DNA from: Rhynochetos jubatus
Lineage: Eukaryota; Chordata; Aves; Eurypygiformes; Rhynochetidae
Length of the DNA stretch: 64,000 bases
Direction of reading: 5' to 3'
Assembly: GCA_027574665.1 (NCBI GenBank)
Contig: CM050659.1
Location: 18,081,001-18,145,000, forward strand
Shown: positions 11,081-23,842 of the stretch, piece after piece
Position numbering within the stretch: position 1 is the first letter of the stretch
Layout of the letters: the number at the start of each line of letters is the position of its first letter
The notes under the pieces: model-generated
The model's database searches: none
Seen by the model: the letters and a program-made list of their open reading frames with translations, nothing else
What the model was told of the DNA's origin: nothing
Made by a program: the position numbers and the translations under genes

Positions 11081-14000
11081 GTTTAAAATAAATTAATAAG
11101 GTTTGTTTGTTCTCTTCTGAGCTCAGCATACTTTAATCTTGGTTTAACTCAGAGCACAGTGTGGCACATCGCTTCAGGACAATAAAGTTTTGACCATAAG
11201 TGACATACTAAGCAAGCCATTTTTTTGAGAATAAATGAGCAGAGATAATAGTTCCTATTGCCATTAATTATTTTGCATAGGCATGGCAGCATTAAAGGAA
11301 GATTTTCAAGCAAATGCAAAGGCTTTATTTGAAGGGGATAAGATGAACCCCTGGCCCTGACGAAGGCAAAGGTTGAACTTCCATCAGCTTCCGTGCAGTG
11401 AGGACCTCTCCCAGCCGAAAAGAAAGAAATGTCCCAGGGCTTTAGGCTGTTTAAGGCTCTACTGTACAAACTGCAAATACGTTTGTGTGTACGGAGGAGG
11501 AGGATGTGTGTTTGGTCCACTGTTGGCTTGTCTCAGCAAACGCAGCAATTAGAGAGGATGTAATAGCTGGGGAGGGTTACACCCCTTGCTGAGGAAGTTT
11601 GGCCATAAACCTGTTTGTCCTGTCTCGGAGTGCAACGTACACTGGCATGATTTACAGTAAATTAAAAATACTCATTCTGATCAAACTGTTTCTAATCAAG
11701 TTTTATGAAGTGATGTGTTAAGCGCGTGTGCGTTGAATGAATCATGTGTGGCACAAAGGCGGGACTTTGATTCTGCTACTGATTTATATATTAAAGATTA
11801 GTATCAACAGTTTTCTTTTTCTTTCAAATAAGATAATTAGAATGGCTTTGTTTGGGGTCAGGCTTTTAATAGAAAGGGCACAGTAGGAAGTATTCGTAAA
11901 ACAAACTCTTTGTGCTAATTTTAACACCTACATTTTCTGTTTAATCTTGCTTATTGCAGAGAGCTGAGCCTTGTCATTAGTGGAGACAATGTGTCAACAT
12001 AGAAAAAATGAGTTACTTTATTTTCGTTCCGCGCTGAGCTCTGAGGTTATCCTCCCACATGGCAGCCGTGTTGTGGAGCTCTGTAATTGCAGGGGGAGTA
12101 TACATAAGTTCTAAGATTCCAGTCCTGGGACAGACGATTCTCATTGCTCATTCTGCGGGAGCTTGGACTTCTGTGAAGCTAAATCACTTTCTTCTCTGGG
12201 GAATCACATTTTCTTCTCTGGAGTCACATCTTCCCATCTCTTGGGAATTGGCTCTTCAACGGCAAGACCTCCTGGTATCTATATCTCACCAGGCCCGGGG
12301 CAGAGAGCCGTTATTTGGGGAAGTTTGCACAACTCAGGAACCCTTGCTGACAATGTTACGTGGGAAAATTGTCTACAACTCCATTTCTCTACTTTCTGGA
12401 AGTAACTCAGAGTTTGCAAGGAGAGGGTCCCAGGAGAAGTTTGTTAGAGGGGGAGACTGTATATGATTCTGCAATAGTCCTGGCATACTGTCTGGAAATG
12501 GCAAAGACCCTTTGCCTAAAATGGGAGAAAAATAAATGCATTGGATTAAAATTGCCACTAAACCATTTGGAAACAGGAAATGAGGCTGAATCAGAACTTC
12601 ATTTTAACCAGGACACGTTTCAAATCTGGACCTGAATTCATGGTTAAAAGGTCAACTGGTAGAGTTATCAAGATCTAGAGTGTTAGACTGATTGTTTTGT
12701 TGGTAGTAGGCTGTTGTGACTAGAGCAGAATCTCTGTTTTTGCTTGAGGGATGGCAAAAAGACTAACGCAAAGAAGAAGAACTATGTTTTGATTTTTTTT
12801 GGAAGGAAAGCGTATGAATATTAATAAGTGATCCAGCTGGAATAGCATCTTTCTTAAAAATTGTCCTTAGAGATGCTGTATTATATTAACATGAATTTGA
12901 TGGCACAGTAAGTACAATTTTATAAATATAAATCATCATCTTATTTCAAAAGCTGCAGTGCCAAGGAAACTATTCTGGGATTTTCTAATACAGTTTGGTT
13001 TGAATTGTTTGACTAAGAAGAGATATCAGTGAATAAATCAGATAATGAGCTGCTTTACATAGAAGGCATAATGCCTATTTATGATGTATAGAAGTCCTAA
13101 GGGAGGTGAACTGTCAGTTTAATCTTCTTTGGATTGTGTTTGAAATCTACTTTTATAAGGCATTCCTGACTGTTCCAGCGATTACTGTTCAGACACTTAC
13201 ATAGACTCCGTTTATATTTGATTTACAGCTCTACAAGGTCCTTTGCAGGCAAATGTTCATTTTCTTCAGCAGTTTTTGTTTGGTTCCTTGACCTTGAAGT
13301 AAAAAGTGCAGTGATTATAGGTGTCACAGAAGGTTTTTTTCTGATCTAGTTGCTCTTGCCAGAACTTGGGAAGCACTGTTATCTCAATGGAGGCACCTTA
13401 CCAGAAAGAGCAGTCATACAGATCGTCTCTTTTGTCACTGGCATCTTTGACATGACATTGAAGAGCTTTGCTGTTGACGTGAGGGGGACGGAGATTTCTC
13501 CCTTGCTCTGTGCAGTAATGAAGAGTGTGGAGTTTGGAGCCATTGCAATAAATACTTCTTTTTCCTGCTTTTTTGTAAGTTTTTGTTATAAGTTTCCTTT
13601 GGAAAAGAGGATTGCTGGATGAGTTAAATCAGAGTAACTAAACGTTAGATTTCTCTAACAGTGCATTGGCATTGACCGTTCACCCGTAAAACAGCTATTT
13701 TTTCAGCAAAAATGTTCTTTGTGTCTTTCTTGACATGAATGTCATGTTTTATTAGGGAATCATCTCAATCTGCTTTACTAGCAGCTGGTTTTCCTCCCAG
13801 CCTTGCAACACTTGCAGCCGCTTCGATCAAAGATTGGGAAACGTGGCTGGAAGGCTGACATGCAATGCTGGAGTCTGGCAGAGCAGGACTGCTGCTCTGC
13901 ATAGAGGAAGCAAACATCTGTGAGATATTAAAAACTTTTGACAGGGATAGGAAGGTAATTCTCAAGATGATTCCGTGTCAAGCTCTTCTCTAACTTCTAT

Positions 14001-15527
14001 CTTCTGCCAGGGTTTCTAAGCCCTAGGTCATAAGGTTAGAGAAAACTGTGGGCTGACTGTGTCATCCTTCACCTGTAGATACAGCACTTCCCAGTTGCAG
14101 TCAATCGCCACCAGACCCGGAGAACCTGTCGTCACCCTCCTATTAAGGATGACTGTTTCTAAAACATTAACATTCATGTCAGGTCTAGATATGGATCAGC
14201 ACAGGCTTAAATCATTGTCAGGAACAGATGTGAGATACCTAATCAGTTATTTCCTAAGGAAAATGAGTTTGATTGCATGAATAGTTGTAAATATTTTATT
14301 CAGCAATTCAGCTACTACGGCACTGGTAAACAAGCTTCTGAGCCTGCAGAGAAGCATTTTTGGTACTGTACTTGATTTCTTATTCATTTAAACTTTAGTG
14401 TAGAAGAAAGCAGCTTAGGTACTTGAGATTACTTTTTGTGACAGCACTGATCACAACCAGGAGCTCACTTTGAAGAGACCCAAACATGCTTAACCCTAAT
14501 AAACACGGCCAGCTTCCTCCTGGCTTACAATGTGGAGCATTTGTCCACAGGATGAGCACAAAGCTGCAGATTTTGCCACTGGGGACATAGACATGGCACA
14601 GGAGTTGGTTTTGGCTTCCATAGGAAGCTGACAGCCTGAGCACCAAAACATCCATCCTCTGCCTCGGTTCTGCACCTGCCCACCCGATGCCAAGCTTTGG
14701 AGGCGAGTGTGGTCCTTGGCTGGGAGTTGAGCCAGGTGCTCTGTGCCCTTGTCCCGCAATGGCTGCACGATAACTCTGCGGGCACTTTGAAGCGTTGGTT
14801 GTACATAAGCAATAATTAAGGACACAGCTTTAATTCTGCGTTTGTTTTGCGCTTCTCACTTGTTGAAAACAAAACTGAATTAAATTGGAAGAAACTTAAT
14901 GTTAAATCAGTTTGGGTGGAATACTAATTTTAGTGAAGTAGATAGGAATTTTACTACTGATCTTTGGCAGAAGGGCTGATGAGAGGAAGAAGAGGATGGA
15001 GGAAGTTAGCTTTTCTCTCTGCCTAATTGAATGTTTTCCCTGCTTGAGTTTTGGCTAAACTATTGTGTAGTGTGCTTGTGAGTTTTAGGAGACATGCACA
15101 AAAGCAGTGCATGAAAGAAGGAGGTTGAGAGTACAGATGATATTTGCCTCTTGAACATGGTGTGAAATTCTGAGGAAATTGGGACTGCCAGGTAAAGGTC
15201 ATGGGCATTTTTAACTTCTGCTGCTGGCTTCCTGCTGCTGTGTAGATGTTTGTCAGGTATCATGCCTTGGTGCTATTACGTAGTCAGATTATCACAGGAG
15301 CAAGCTCCCTTTTAACCATGTGGGTTTTATTCATGTACAGTATGATCCTTTCTATCAGCTGGTTTTAGTGTGTATTTTCTCAGTCAGCCTAATTTTGTTG
15401 TGTTAAATACAGTATGGACATTGTTAATATATGTACATACATTTTAAGGTGTTTTGGCCCGGAAAGCCCTAGGTAATAAATTCATGTTTATCCTAATTCT
15501 GGAAAGCACAAATAAATCCTGCTGTTC

Positions 15528-15791
15528 TTATGCAAGAATTACACAGATGGTTACAAAAGGAGGCATGTGCCACTGGATCTGGCTAAACAAACGGTCCAAC
15601 CCTTCAATGCTCTGTTCAATTTTTCCCAGGTGAGATGTGATCTCACACTGCAGCCTCTTCAGCTGGCCCAGTCTCTTATTTGAAAACTGGAGACCAGAGA
15701 TGCTTATAGGCACAGAACCGCTGTCCTTGTCAGCCACATCCATACAGCCAGGATTGCTTGGCAGGGTGGCAGTATCCATTGCTGCTGCCAT
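15528..15791 (-). other. Isolated antisense open frame of 87 codons, unknown
   Basis: A minus-strand frame starts with ATG and ends with TAA inside NPAS2 intron 1. The middle part is rich in Lys, Leu, Gln and Glu with heptad-like spacing (around residues 36-70), and the last 15 residues are hydrophobic, so it looks more protein-like than most chance frames nearby. I do not recognise it. There is no obvious poly(A) signal just downstream and no supporting exon next to it. It may be chance, a relic of a retrocopy, or one exon of an antisense transcript. Confidence 0.2.
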
Positions 15792-18221
15792 TAACAGTTT
15801 AGTAGAGGAGAGTTATCCTTTGGGAGAGATGGACCCGTGTATTTGATTTACTGGTTGTACTGGAGTCTTGGTTTTGCCTCCATACTAGGAGGATTCTTAG
15901 TACTGGACCATTGCAGATGTGAAATAAAGCATATTTTAAAATGTTCTGCATGCTTGCACATCTGTAATCCAATCCATCCAATCCAGAATGTCCAGAAAAC
16001 CCTGTATGCCCTTAATTTCAGGGATGCCCATCTTTGTGGGACATGGCCAGTTCTGTACTGCATCCTCCCTCTGCAGTTGGTGAGAAATCCCTGCCTGCCC
16101 GTGCTGGTGATGAGGGACCGTGCGCTCTTGCAGCACTGGGCAGAGCAGCTGAAGGGACCAGAAGAGCCTCTTTGAGGGCATGACAGCAGAAATCTTGCTG
16201 TTTGATCCATTTCTTTTCCCCTGAGCCTCGGTGTTTACTCAAATCTTTTTTACATTAACATTATCTGGGAGCGACACATCTTTTCTGGACTTCAATAGTT
16301 AAAAAACCCCCAACCACCAAACTTCCAAGAGAATCCCCAAAACAAAGTGGACATGCAGTCATGCTGAGTCATATTCTGTTATTATGGCTGATTATCCAGC
16401 CAGCCATGCAAATAAACTGCAAGTGGAAAAAAAGGATGTGTGCGAATACCTTATCTGAGACAGAATGAGGCCTTGGGTCTTTGCGCATAATATGTGTATC
16501 AATAATGACCCAGTATGAAAGTGTTCTAGCGTCTGACATACTTGCAGTCTAAAAAAGATAACAAAGTAATAAGAGAGCGAGACAGATCTGTGGATGTTTA
16601 TCTTTTTTCTTCCTTCTGAAGGAAAGTTTTGCTTTCTCATTATATTTCCAGTGCGTATCAGCAGTACCATGCAGAACGATGGATATGATTGCAGCTAATT
16701 GTTTAAATATTCTTTTATTCCTGAAGCTTTCAGAACAAATAACCATCTTTTGAGGAGCTAGTAGTTGAGGAGTGATGTGGGCAAGATTGTGCAAAAGAGA
16801 ATATTGGATGTGAAGTTAAAAGTGCCTCAGAGAGGAGAAAGAGAAGGGGAGGGTATGTTTTAAAGCAGAAAAGAAAACCGGTTGTATTATTAACAACACC
16901 AGTAATGTAAGTGGCAGCAATCTTTCTTGAAAAGAATTTGTAAGCTTCAATGGTTCAAATCCATCCTCGGCGTAACAGCGATGGAATTACACTTGGATCA
17001 ACATCTCTTCTGGTGCATAGGTCATCTAGTGTTACTTAATGCAAATACTACAAATGAGCATGACTTTATCCAAAATGCATTTTCTGACTATATTTATCAT
17101 CTGTCTCCTTCACAGTAAACAAGAAGAGACATCTGTGGAGAAGGTCTGGTAGCCACAGAAAATATTTTGCATCATAGTGTCTAACTGGTGCTATTATGAG
17201 CTATTCTCAGCTCAAAGAGCTGTTTTTTGGGGCAGCTGAAACACAAATGTCTATTTGGTGTTTGGGACGCTTTGCCACCGTATTACATATTTGTAATGCA
17301 GGAAGTAAAACACTGGGTGGAAAAGTGCCGCTTCAAGAGAGCCGTGAGTGATTTTGGAAATTCTGAGTAATGAGATGAGTTTTCTCACAATAACGCTCAA
17401 GGCTCGCCCTTAATCATACACTTGAGACAAGCGGGCTCAGACCTTATGAAAGGTGTTTACTTATTCAGCTTTAAGGCACAGGCCAAGAAATAACTTGATC
17501 GGATTAGCTGAGTTTGAATAGGAACAGCAGCAAACGGAATCAAACGAGTGTGAACGATGCTGCCGCGCTCTCTATTTGAAAAGTATCTGCCAGCTGCCGT
17601 TGCGGAGTATAATCCTGCAAGATGCTGACGCCTCCGGTTCCCGTTGCCCGAGGGAGCTGGGCCAGGGCACTTCAGGCGTGTGGCTCCCATTACTCACCTT
17701 AGTCAAACAATGGATCTTCTCAGAAATCCTTCTTTTCCCTGTTATATAAAGGCTGATTCTTTTCCTCTTTCTTGAAAGGCTCTTGATGCTCACGGGGACT
17801 GGGTGCGTTCCTGGTTATTCTCAGCAGATTACAGAGATGGCAGCGGTAAGGTCAGTGGGGCATGAACACGGCTCAGCTGGAGAGCAGATGTGAGCAGAGC
17901 ATTTAAGGAAAGCAGCTGAAATTCCCGGAGCCAAATGAGGATAAGACAAAATTTGAAATTTAAGAGCTTTGTTTAAATTCCTTTTGACTTATGTGCACAT
18001 TATACCTGGAATGCTCCAGAATTAAACACACCAAGAGAGGAAAGAAGTTTCTTATGGTTGAACTTGCCCGCATGAAGCCAAAGATGTAAAATGAGGTCAG
18101 TTAGCTCAGCTGCAGTGAATCCTTTGATATTCATTTAATGGATAAGTAGATAAAACTCTAAGTAAGCTTGCATGGGAGACTTTGAATTTTAACTACTAAA
18201 GCTCTTTACAATTTTCTCACA

Positions 18222-18456
18222 GGTTTTTTACATAGATGGGACATGAGGAAGCATTTCTTTACCGAGAGGGTGGTCAAACCCTGGAACAGGCTTCCTGGAG
18301 AGGTGGTCGATGCCCCAAGCCTGTCAGTGTTTAACAGGCATTTGGACAGTGTCCTGAACAACATGCTCTAACTTTTGGTTAGCCCTGAAGTGGTCAGACA
18401 GTTGGACTAGATGATCGTTTTGGGTCCCTTCCGACTGAAATATTTCTATTCTGTTC
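18222..18456 (+). mobile_element. CR1 retroposon, 3' end fragment
   Basis: Contains typical CR1 3'-end blocks: GGAACAGGCTTCCTGGAGAG with the following GTGGT, then TGGACTAGATGATC near 18,403, then a pyrimidine-rich stretch and an ATTCTATTCTG-type tail. It is 5'-truncated, as nearly all avian CR1 copies are, and is inserted in sense orientation in intron 1. The sequence diverges from the general CR1 pattern, so it is not a recent insertion. Confidence 0.88.
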
Positions 18457-19119
18457 TGCTCTATAGGGCAGTTTAACTGTTCAGACAGCTAGTGCTGTTC
18501 CACTTCTGCCGCGGTACCAACCTGGTTTCTCATTGGTTCTGTCTCTGAACCAGAGGTGAGAGGTGGTCTGGCTCTGGAGAATTCATAATTTTGGCAGTCT
18601 TTGGGTTTGAGATTTGGGCTGAAGTAAAGTAAGTTGAACTCTGAATCAGGAGCTGAATTCTTCTCTGGTATAGGGAGGCTTTTAATCTGGTTCAGACCCA
18701 TCTCTAATCCTTATGTCGTAGTATTTCCTTTTTTTTAATAGCTTCCTTATGCACTGAGTTCCAGAAATTCCAGGCTGGTGATACACATGGGAAACAGATT
18801 GCAACAGAGAGCAGATTAAATTACTCAGGTCTAGGATTACTGAAGCAGAACATTTTTTCTTCATGTTGTTTGAAAAGGGAGAAGAATCTTCCTTTTTTTT
18901 ATTTATAGGAAGAAGTCTGAGATCAAATGACTTTGAGCTGCCCTTTCATTGGTCAGTCCGTGATCACTTGAGGAAAAAATAACGAACTCTTTTTTTTTTT
19001 TCTTCCTCCTTCATTTGAAAATCAGTTCTTACCAGTGCTGCGTATTTAAAGGAGTTCTAAGACTATAGTCTTAGATGCTTCAGGAAGCTTATTTTAGGAG
19101 GGAAGGCTTGACTGAATGC

Positions 19120-19440
19120 CAGTAGACAGAGCTAATCATCAGGACATCTGGATTCACTTCTTAACTCTGCTGTGTGACCTTGGGTCAATGATTTAGGTCG
19201 AGCTTTTCCAAAATGTGCATTATTTGTAGGTGCTTACGCTGGGTTTCAGCATTACTGAACATTAGGCTGTAACTACATTTACTCTTTCAAATTCATCTTC
19301 CCAAAACTGAGACACTCGTAAAAAGAAACGGAAGTAAAATGTGTGCCCCTGTTTCCTCACCTGTACAACGAGGATGGATAACTGTCTGTGGAGTGTGCCG
19401 AGGCTTCCTGAACTAAAAGCATTAGAGGAGAGAGAGGATG
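19120..19440 (+). mobile_element. MIR-type (amniote) SINE relic
   Basis: GCTGTGTGACCTTGGGTCAA at 19,169-19,188 matches the MIR core (CTGTGTGACCTTGGGCAAGT) closely. A second block at about 19,348-19,380, CCTGTTTCCTCACCTGTACA, matches the later MIR segment CTCAGTTTCCTCATCTGTAA. The order and strand agree, but about 150 bases of unrelated sequence lie between the two blocks, suggesting an old insertion or heavy decay. MIR-like elements shared by all amniotes are known in bird genomes in low number. Confidence 0.55.
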
Positions 19441-22310
19441 GCAGCAAGCTGCTTGCAAAGCATCAGAAAAGTCGACGTTCAGCAGAAATGAAAGGATGCC
19501 AAACAAGAACCAGGCTTCCAAGACCCCCCCTTTAAGGACTCTGTGGACTGGGTAGAGAACCAAGCAGATCTAAGGGAGCACCGTAACGAGCGAGCCAAGG
19601 AAAGCCGGCTATCTGCAGGCTGTCCCTACAGCATCCAGCTCCTCCAGCTGCCTTCCCACATGTTGCTCAACAGCAGCAGAGGAGCAGCTGAGTTGCCCTT
19701 TCTCTCAGGGGGGATCTGGGGGGCACAGCATTGAGTGTGGACAGGGCAGCATAGGTGTAGCAAGCCTTGTGCTTCCAGGAGGCTCTGATTTGTGTCACAT
19801 ACAGTCAGTCCGTGCATGCTGGGAAGGAGCAGACCTACTGTGTAGGTGTGGATCAACTATGCTAAACATCTGGTCACGTAGCGGAAGAGTCCTGATCATA
19901 TCACACTCCTTTCGTTACACGGGCTGGGGAGTTGGTAGACTTCTCTTGCTTTCACGGGCGACAGGGGTGTACATCACTTTCACAGGTGCAGCCTGACTCC
20001 AGGATCGACTGTGGTTGCTGTTGGGCTTTGAAGTGAGCTGACACCCATTACTGGGCAATGACCAGGGGCGTACTGTATGTAGACAGAAGATGTTTGAGTT
20101 TGAAAGAAAATCCTCTAGTCCACAAATAGCTCCCACCAGCTGCTGGTCCTGCAACCTGTGAGCCGATGGACTTTGAAGCCAAGTCCTACACAGTGGTATT
20201 TTCCTCACCAGAGCAGAACACTTTAGAATTGTGGTCCTGAAACCACCTAGGACCCACTTCTGGCCCAGTTGAAGGCCCCTGCAAAGTATGCAGCCCTTGA
20301 GCCTTGTGTTTACTTTTGCATTATGAGTTCAACTTTCAGCACAAGCAAACACAAAGCACAAGTGCTCATCTCCTCATCTGTACCATCCTCAAGCATCTGA
20401 AATGCATTTTATATAAAAGACTGAGGAAGGCAAAGAAGAAAAAAAGCAAAAACTGTATTGTTTGAAGAGAAGAAGAAAACAGCTGAGGACATGAATGCTA
20501 CTATTGCCTCTTTCAATGAACTGGTAGTTACTGGGGGTGTTCTCTTGCTGAGAAAAGTAGAGGGCAAGGTATTTAGTTTAATTAGATAGCTGATATTCTT
20601 TGTTGTCTAATGATTACATTTATTCTGTGCACAGGGAGAGCTTAAGGCATAAAAGTTGTTAGTTTAATGACACATAGACTTTATGTAGCTGTCTGCTTGG
20701 GATGAGTTTCACCCGTGGTAGATGGAAGAGGAATTACAAGAGGGATTTCAGGGTAACACATCCAAAAAGACAGCTTTGACATGTTTGTCCTTGTATGCAC
20801 TAGTTGCCAAAACAAAATCTGAAACTGAAGAAGGACCTCAGTTAATGCCATAACTACAGTTGATAGAAGTGCTGCCCTCTTGGTGGGAGTAACGAGCGGC
20901 ACCTCCCAGGGAGAAGCTCCAGCTGGTGGTCCCTGAGAACGGAGCACAGGGGGGGGTCAAGGTGCCCAGCACCCGCTTTACAGGCAGCTCTGCTGTGGGT
21001 GCCGAAGCAAGCGCTGTCGAGTTAGCGGAGTGTTGGTTTCTTTTAAAAATGTTCCCTGCTGGTTTGCTCTGGTAGTGTTGAAACTGTTCTGAAGGAAACC
21101 CTGCCATCAGCCAGAGCCTGGGCAGTGCGTTTATGGTCAGATGTTGTCCCTATTCTTTAAGCTGCAGAATCAGTAGCTTTGGGGTTGTTTTCAGCTTGTT
21201 GAACCACTCTTTTCAGCATTGAAATTCATTGGTTAACCTTCCCACACACTCCCCCACTCCTTCGTGATTTGCCAGAGAAGTGAATATGATAGAAAGTGGC
21301 CTGAGGCGTGAGAGAGGGAGCTCTGCTCACCTCCCCTTCGCATGCATCCAGCAGGGACGGTTACTCCAGCATCGGTGGGCAGTGCAGGAGTCATCCTGGA
21401 TGTCACCACTGCTTTCCCTGGTAGAAACTGCTCTCGGTATTTTTGTGCAAATTGCTCTGATGTAAAGTGTGTGTTTGTATATGTGTGTCTATGCACTCAC
21501 CCACACACAAACGCGTTTGCACTGTCAGGATAAACAGCGGCAGAGCTTTAAGAGCATTTGTATTTGCTGGAAATTTTGGAGAACATTCTGTTCAAAAGAC
21601 TTCTGCCTGTTAGATTTCAAGATCGCTGCCTTCTCTTTAGCTCTGTGTGCCTTTCCTGGAAATAGTCCCATGAAAAAACACATCTCAATTTCTGCTGAAA
21701 GATTAACTATGGGCAACTGCCTTTGCTCCCATCCTACATGAGGAAAAACGATGTTATTATCTGAGGATTATTTGGCTGTGTCCGAGTGAGTCAGGTATGT
21801 TAAAGAGTTGTTTATAAGTTAGATATCATCATTTCATAAACACACATTTACCTTTCCTGTAGTAACTTAACGGCCACAAATGAACACAGGGATTCATCCA
21901 AGACTGCAGAACACGTATTATTTGCATATGCATTTTTATTCTACACTGCTTGTGACAGAAGAAATACAGTTTTGTACTACTTAGGGTTGTGAATCAGCAG
22001 TTCTGCCTTTTGCCATGTTTTGAGAATTTTAAGGGCCTATTAGACAAATTGGTAGAATTAATTAAATGCATTCCCTTCTTGTTATGGAAACCCTGGAGAC
22101 ATTTTAAATAATATTCTACAATGCTGTATCTTTACCCTGCAAGGTTCAGTAATTTGCTGGAACAGAACAAACTTGGACAGCTATTTTCTCCGGGATCTGA
22201 CAAAAATCCTAGAGAACAAAATGTTCCAGTAATCATCTTTTCTTTTCAAGTGTCTGTTAGTTTTTAATCCTTTTCCTCCTTTCTTTTGACAGAAAACAGC
22301 ATATCCTGGT

Positions 22311-22348
22311 AAAAAAAAACAAAAACCCAACCCCCAAAAAACCCAACA
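22311..22348. repeat. A/C-rich low-complexity tract
   Basis: Poly(A) broken by CCC and CCCCC in intron 1, of the same type as the tract at 7,533. Confidence 0.85.
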
Positions 22349-23443
22349 CGCCACCATTGTTCCTCCCTGTATCTTTCATTTCATTTCTGTGCTGAATCAC
22401 AGTGTTCTGATACAGCCTTTTTTATGGTATAATTGTTTTGTATAATCCATTTTCTTTGGGCACCTCTTAGCTTCTGTCTGAAGCTGTTACTGCTATAATG
22501 AATGTAGTCATAAATCTGTCACAGGTAACAAGCTAAATTTAGAGCTCAATAAACCAGGGAAGGGTACGCTGTAGATAAGTGAGCGCACCGAGATGCAATA
22601 GTTGCAACAGTGGCACAAAAAGTCCTCTTCTGACAGATTAACGAAAGAGGACACAGAATGTCTGGTTCCCCCAGCGGTTCACCACCATTGCCCATGGTCC
22701 AGAAATCAAAGATGCTGTGTGAAGATAGAGGTACCGTCACGGCATGTCACCCTGCCTTGACACCCCCCCAGAGAGTGAAGGTGTGTGTTAGCAGCTGTAA
22801 GATGTACCAGACTGTTTCCCTCAGCCAGCCCGTAGTGGAGGTGTAGGGTGGTGTTTCCATAAAGGATGGAGCTGCACAGCTACCACCTTGACCGAGGGGG
22901 ATCCCACTTCCTCCAAGGAGGCACAGGGTCTGAAACTGGAATTAGGAGCTATCAAGCAGGACAGGGCACAGTGCTCCTGGACCGGGACCAAGGTGGTGTG
23001 GGAGCCGACTGTGTTGAAGATACACATCTGATCTCCACCAGCACGATCCCTAGCCAGAATCTGGCAGTCCTGCATGCCTCAGACCTGGGCAAGCCAGGAG
23101 TTGCCACAACTAAATGGCTGATAGTTTGTCAATACTGAGCTCCTTGTAACATTCTGTTCTCTTTTGAGAAGAGGAAGGTGAGGAACACTGAGAAGTAAAA
23201 GCAACGGAAAGATGAAGGCACGTAACATAAGAAACATCTAGATGGAGCGAAACCCTGTTCAAGAAAGATCCAATTCTCTGAACTGCAAACCGATGGATGT
23301 TAATTAAGGGGGCTAAGGGAAAGAACAGCTGGAGAGAGTGAAAAACAACGGAAGGCAAGGCAGGGCAAGGAAAAGAGAGGTTAAAATGCAAGCAGGTCAG
23401 ATAATGCAGAGATGCAACTCCTTTGCCACATCTGGTTTAATAT

Positions 23444-23842
23444 TTACATTTCCACATCGTGCCTTCCTGAAGAGCTGTGAGGCAGCAGCAGCGAGGCAGT
23501 GCTGGCTGGGGTACTCCAGCCAAGGGTGATGCCGTCACCCCACGGAGTGGCTACTGCTGTTTTTGGCTCCCTGCAGCGCTGGGACAAAGACAGTGCAGAA
23601 ACATTAGCCCCAAAGGAGAGTAAGTTTGTCGCTGGGGTATGCTCAGTATAGGAGAAAGAGCTTTGCAGCGGAGGGCTGAGAGCGCTGCCGTGGTTTTCCT
23701 CCTGGCGACGGTCCGGGTAGCTCAGCGACAGGCGTCGCAGGACAGGCTTCGGTGCTCCGCTGCATGAGCGGAGCTGGGGACCACTTCTTGTGCTAAACAG
23801 CCATAAAGATTCAGCGTCACTGTTTGGTTTCTCAAATGTCAT
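23444..23842 (-). other. Antisense open frame of 132 codons, probably not coding
   Basis: A minus-strand ATG-started frame in intron 1, Ser-, Pro- and Leu-rich, with no recognised domain. The region is locally richer in G+C than its surroundings, which lengthens chance frames. No splice partner or poly(A) signal was found nearby. Listed only because it is one of the longest unexplained frames in intron 1. Confidence 0.1.

Noticed and set aside
19175..19187. TGACCTTGGGTCA as a nuclear-receptor element
   Set aside because: It is part of the MIR core sequence, so the match comes from repeat ancestry.
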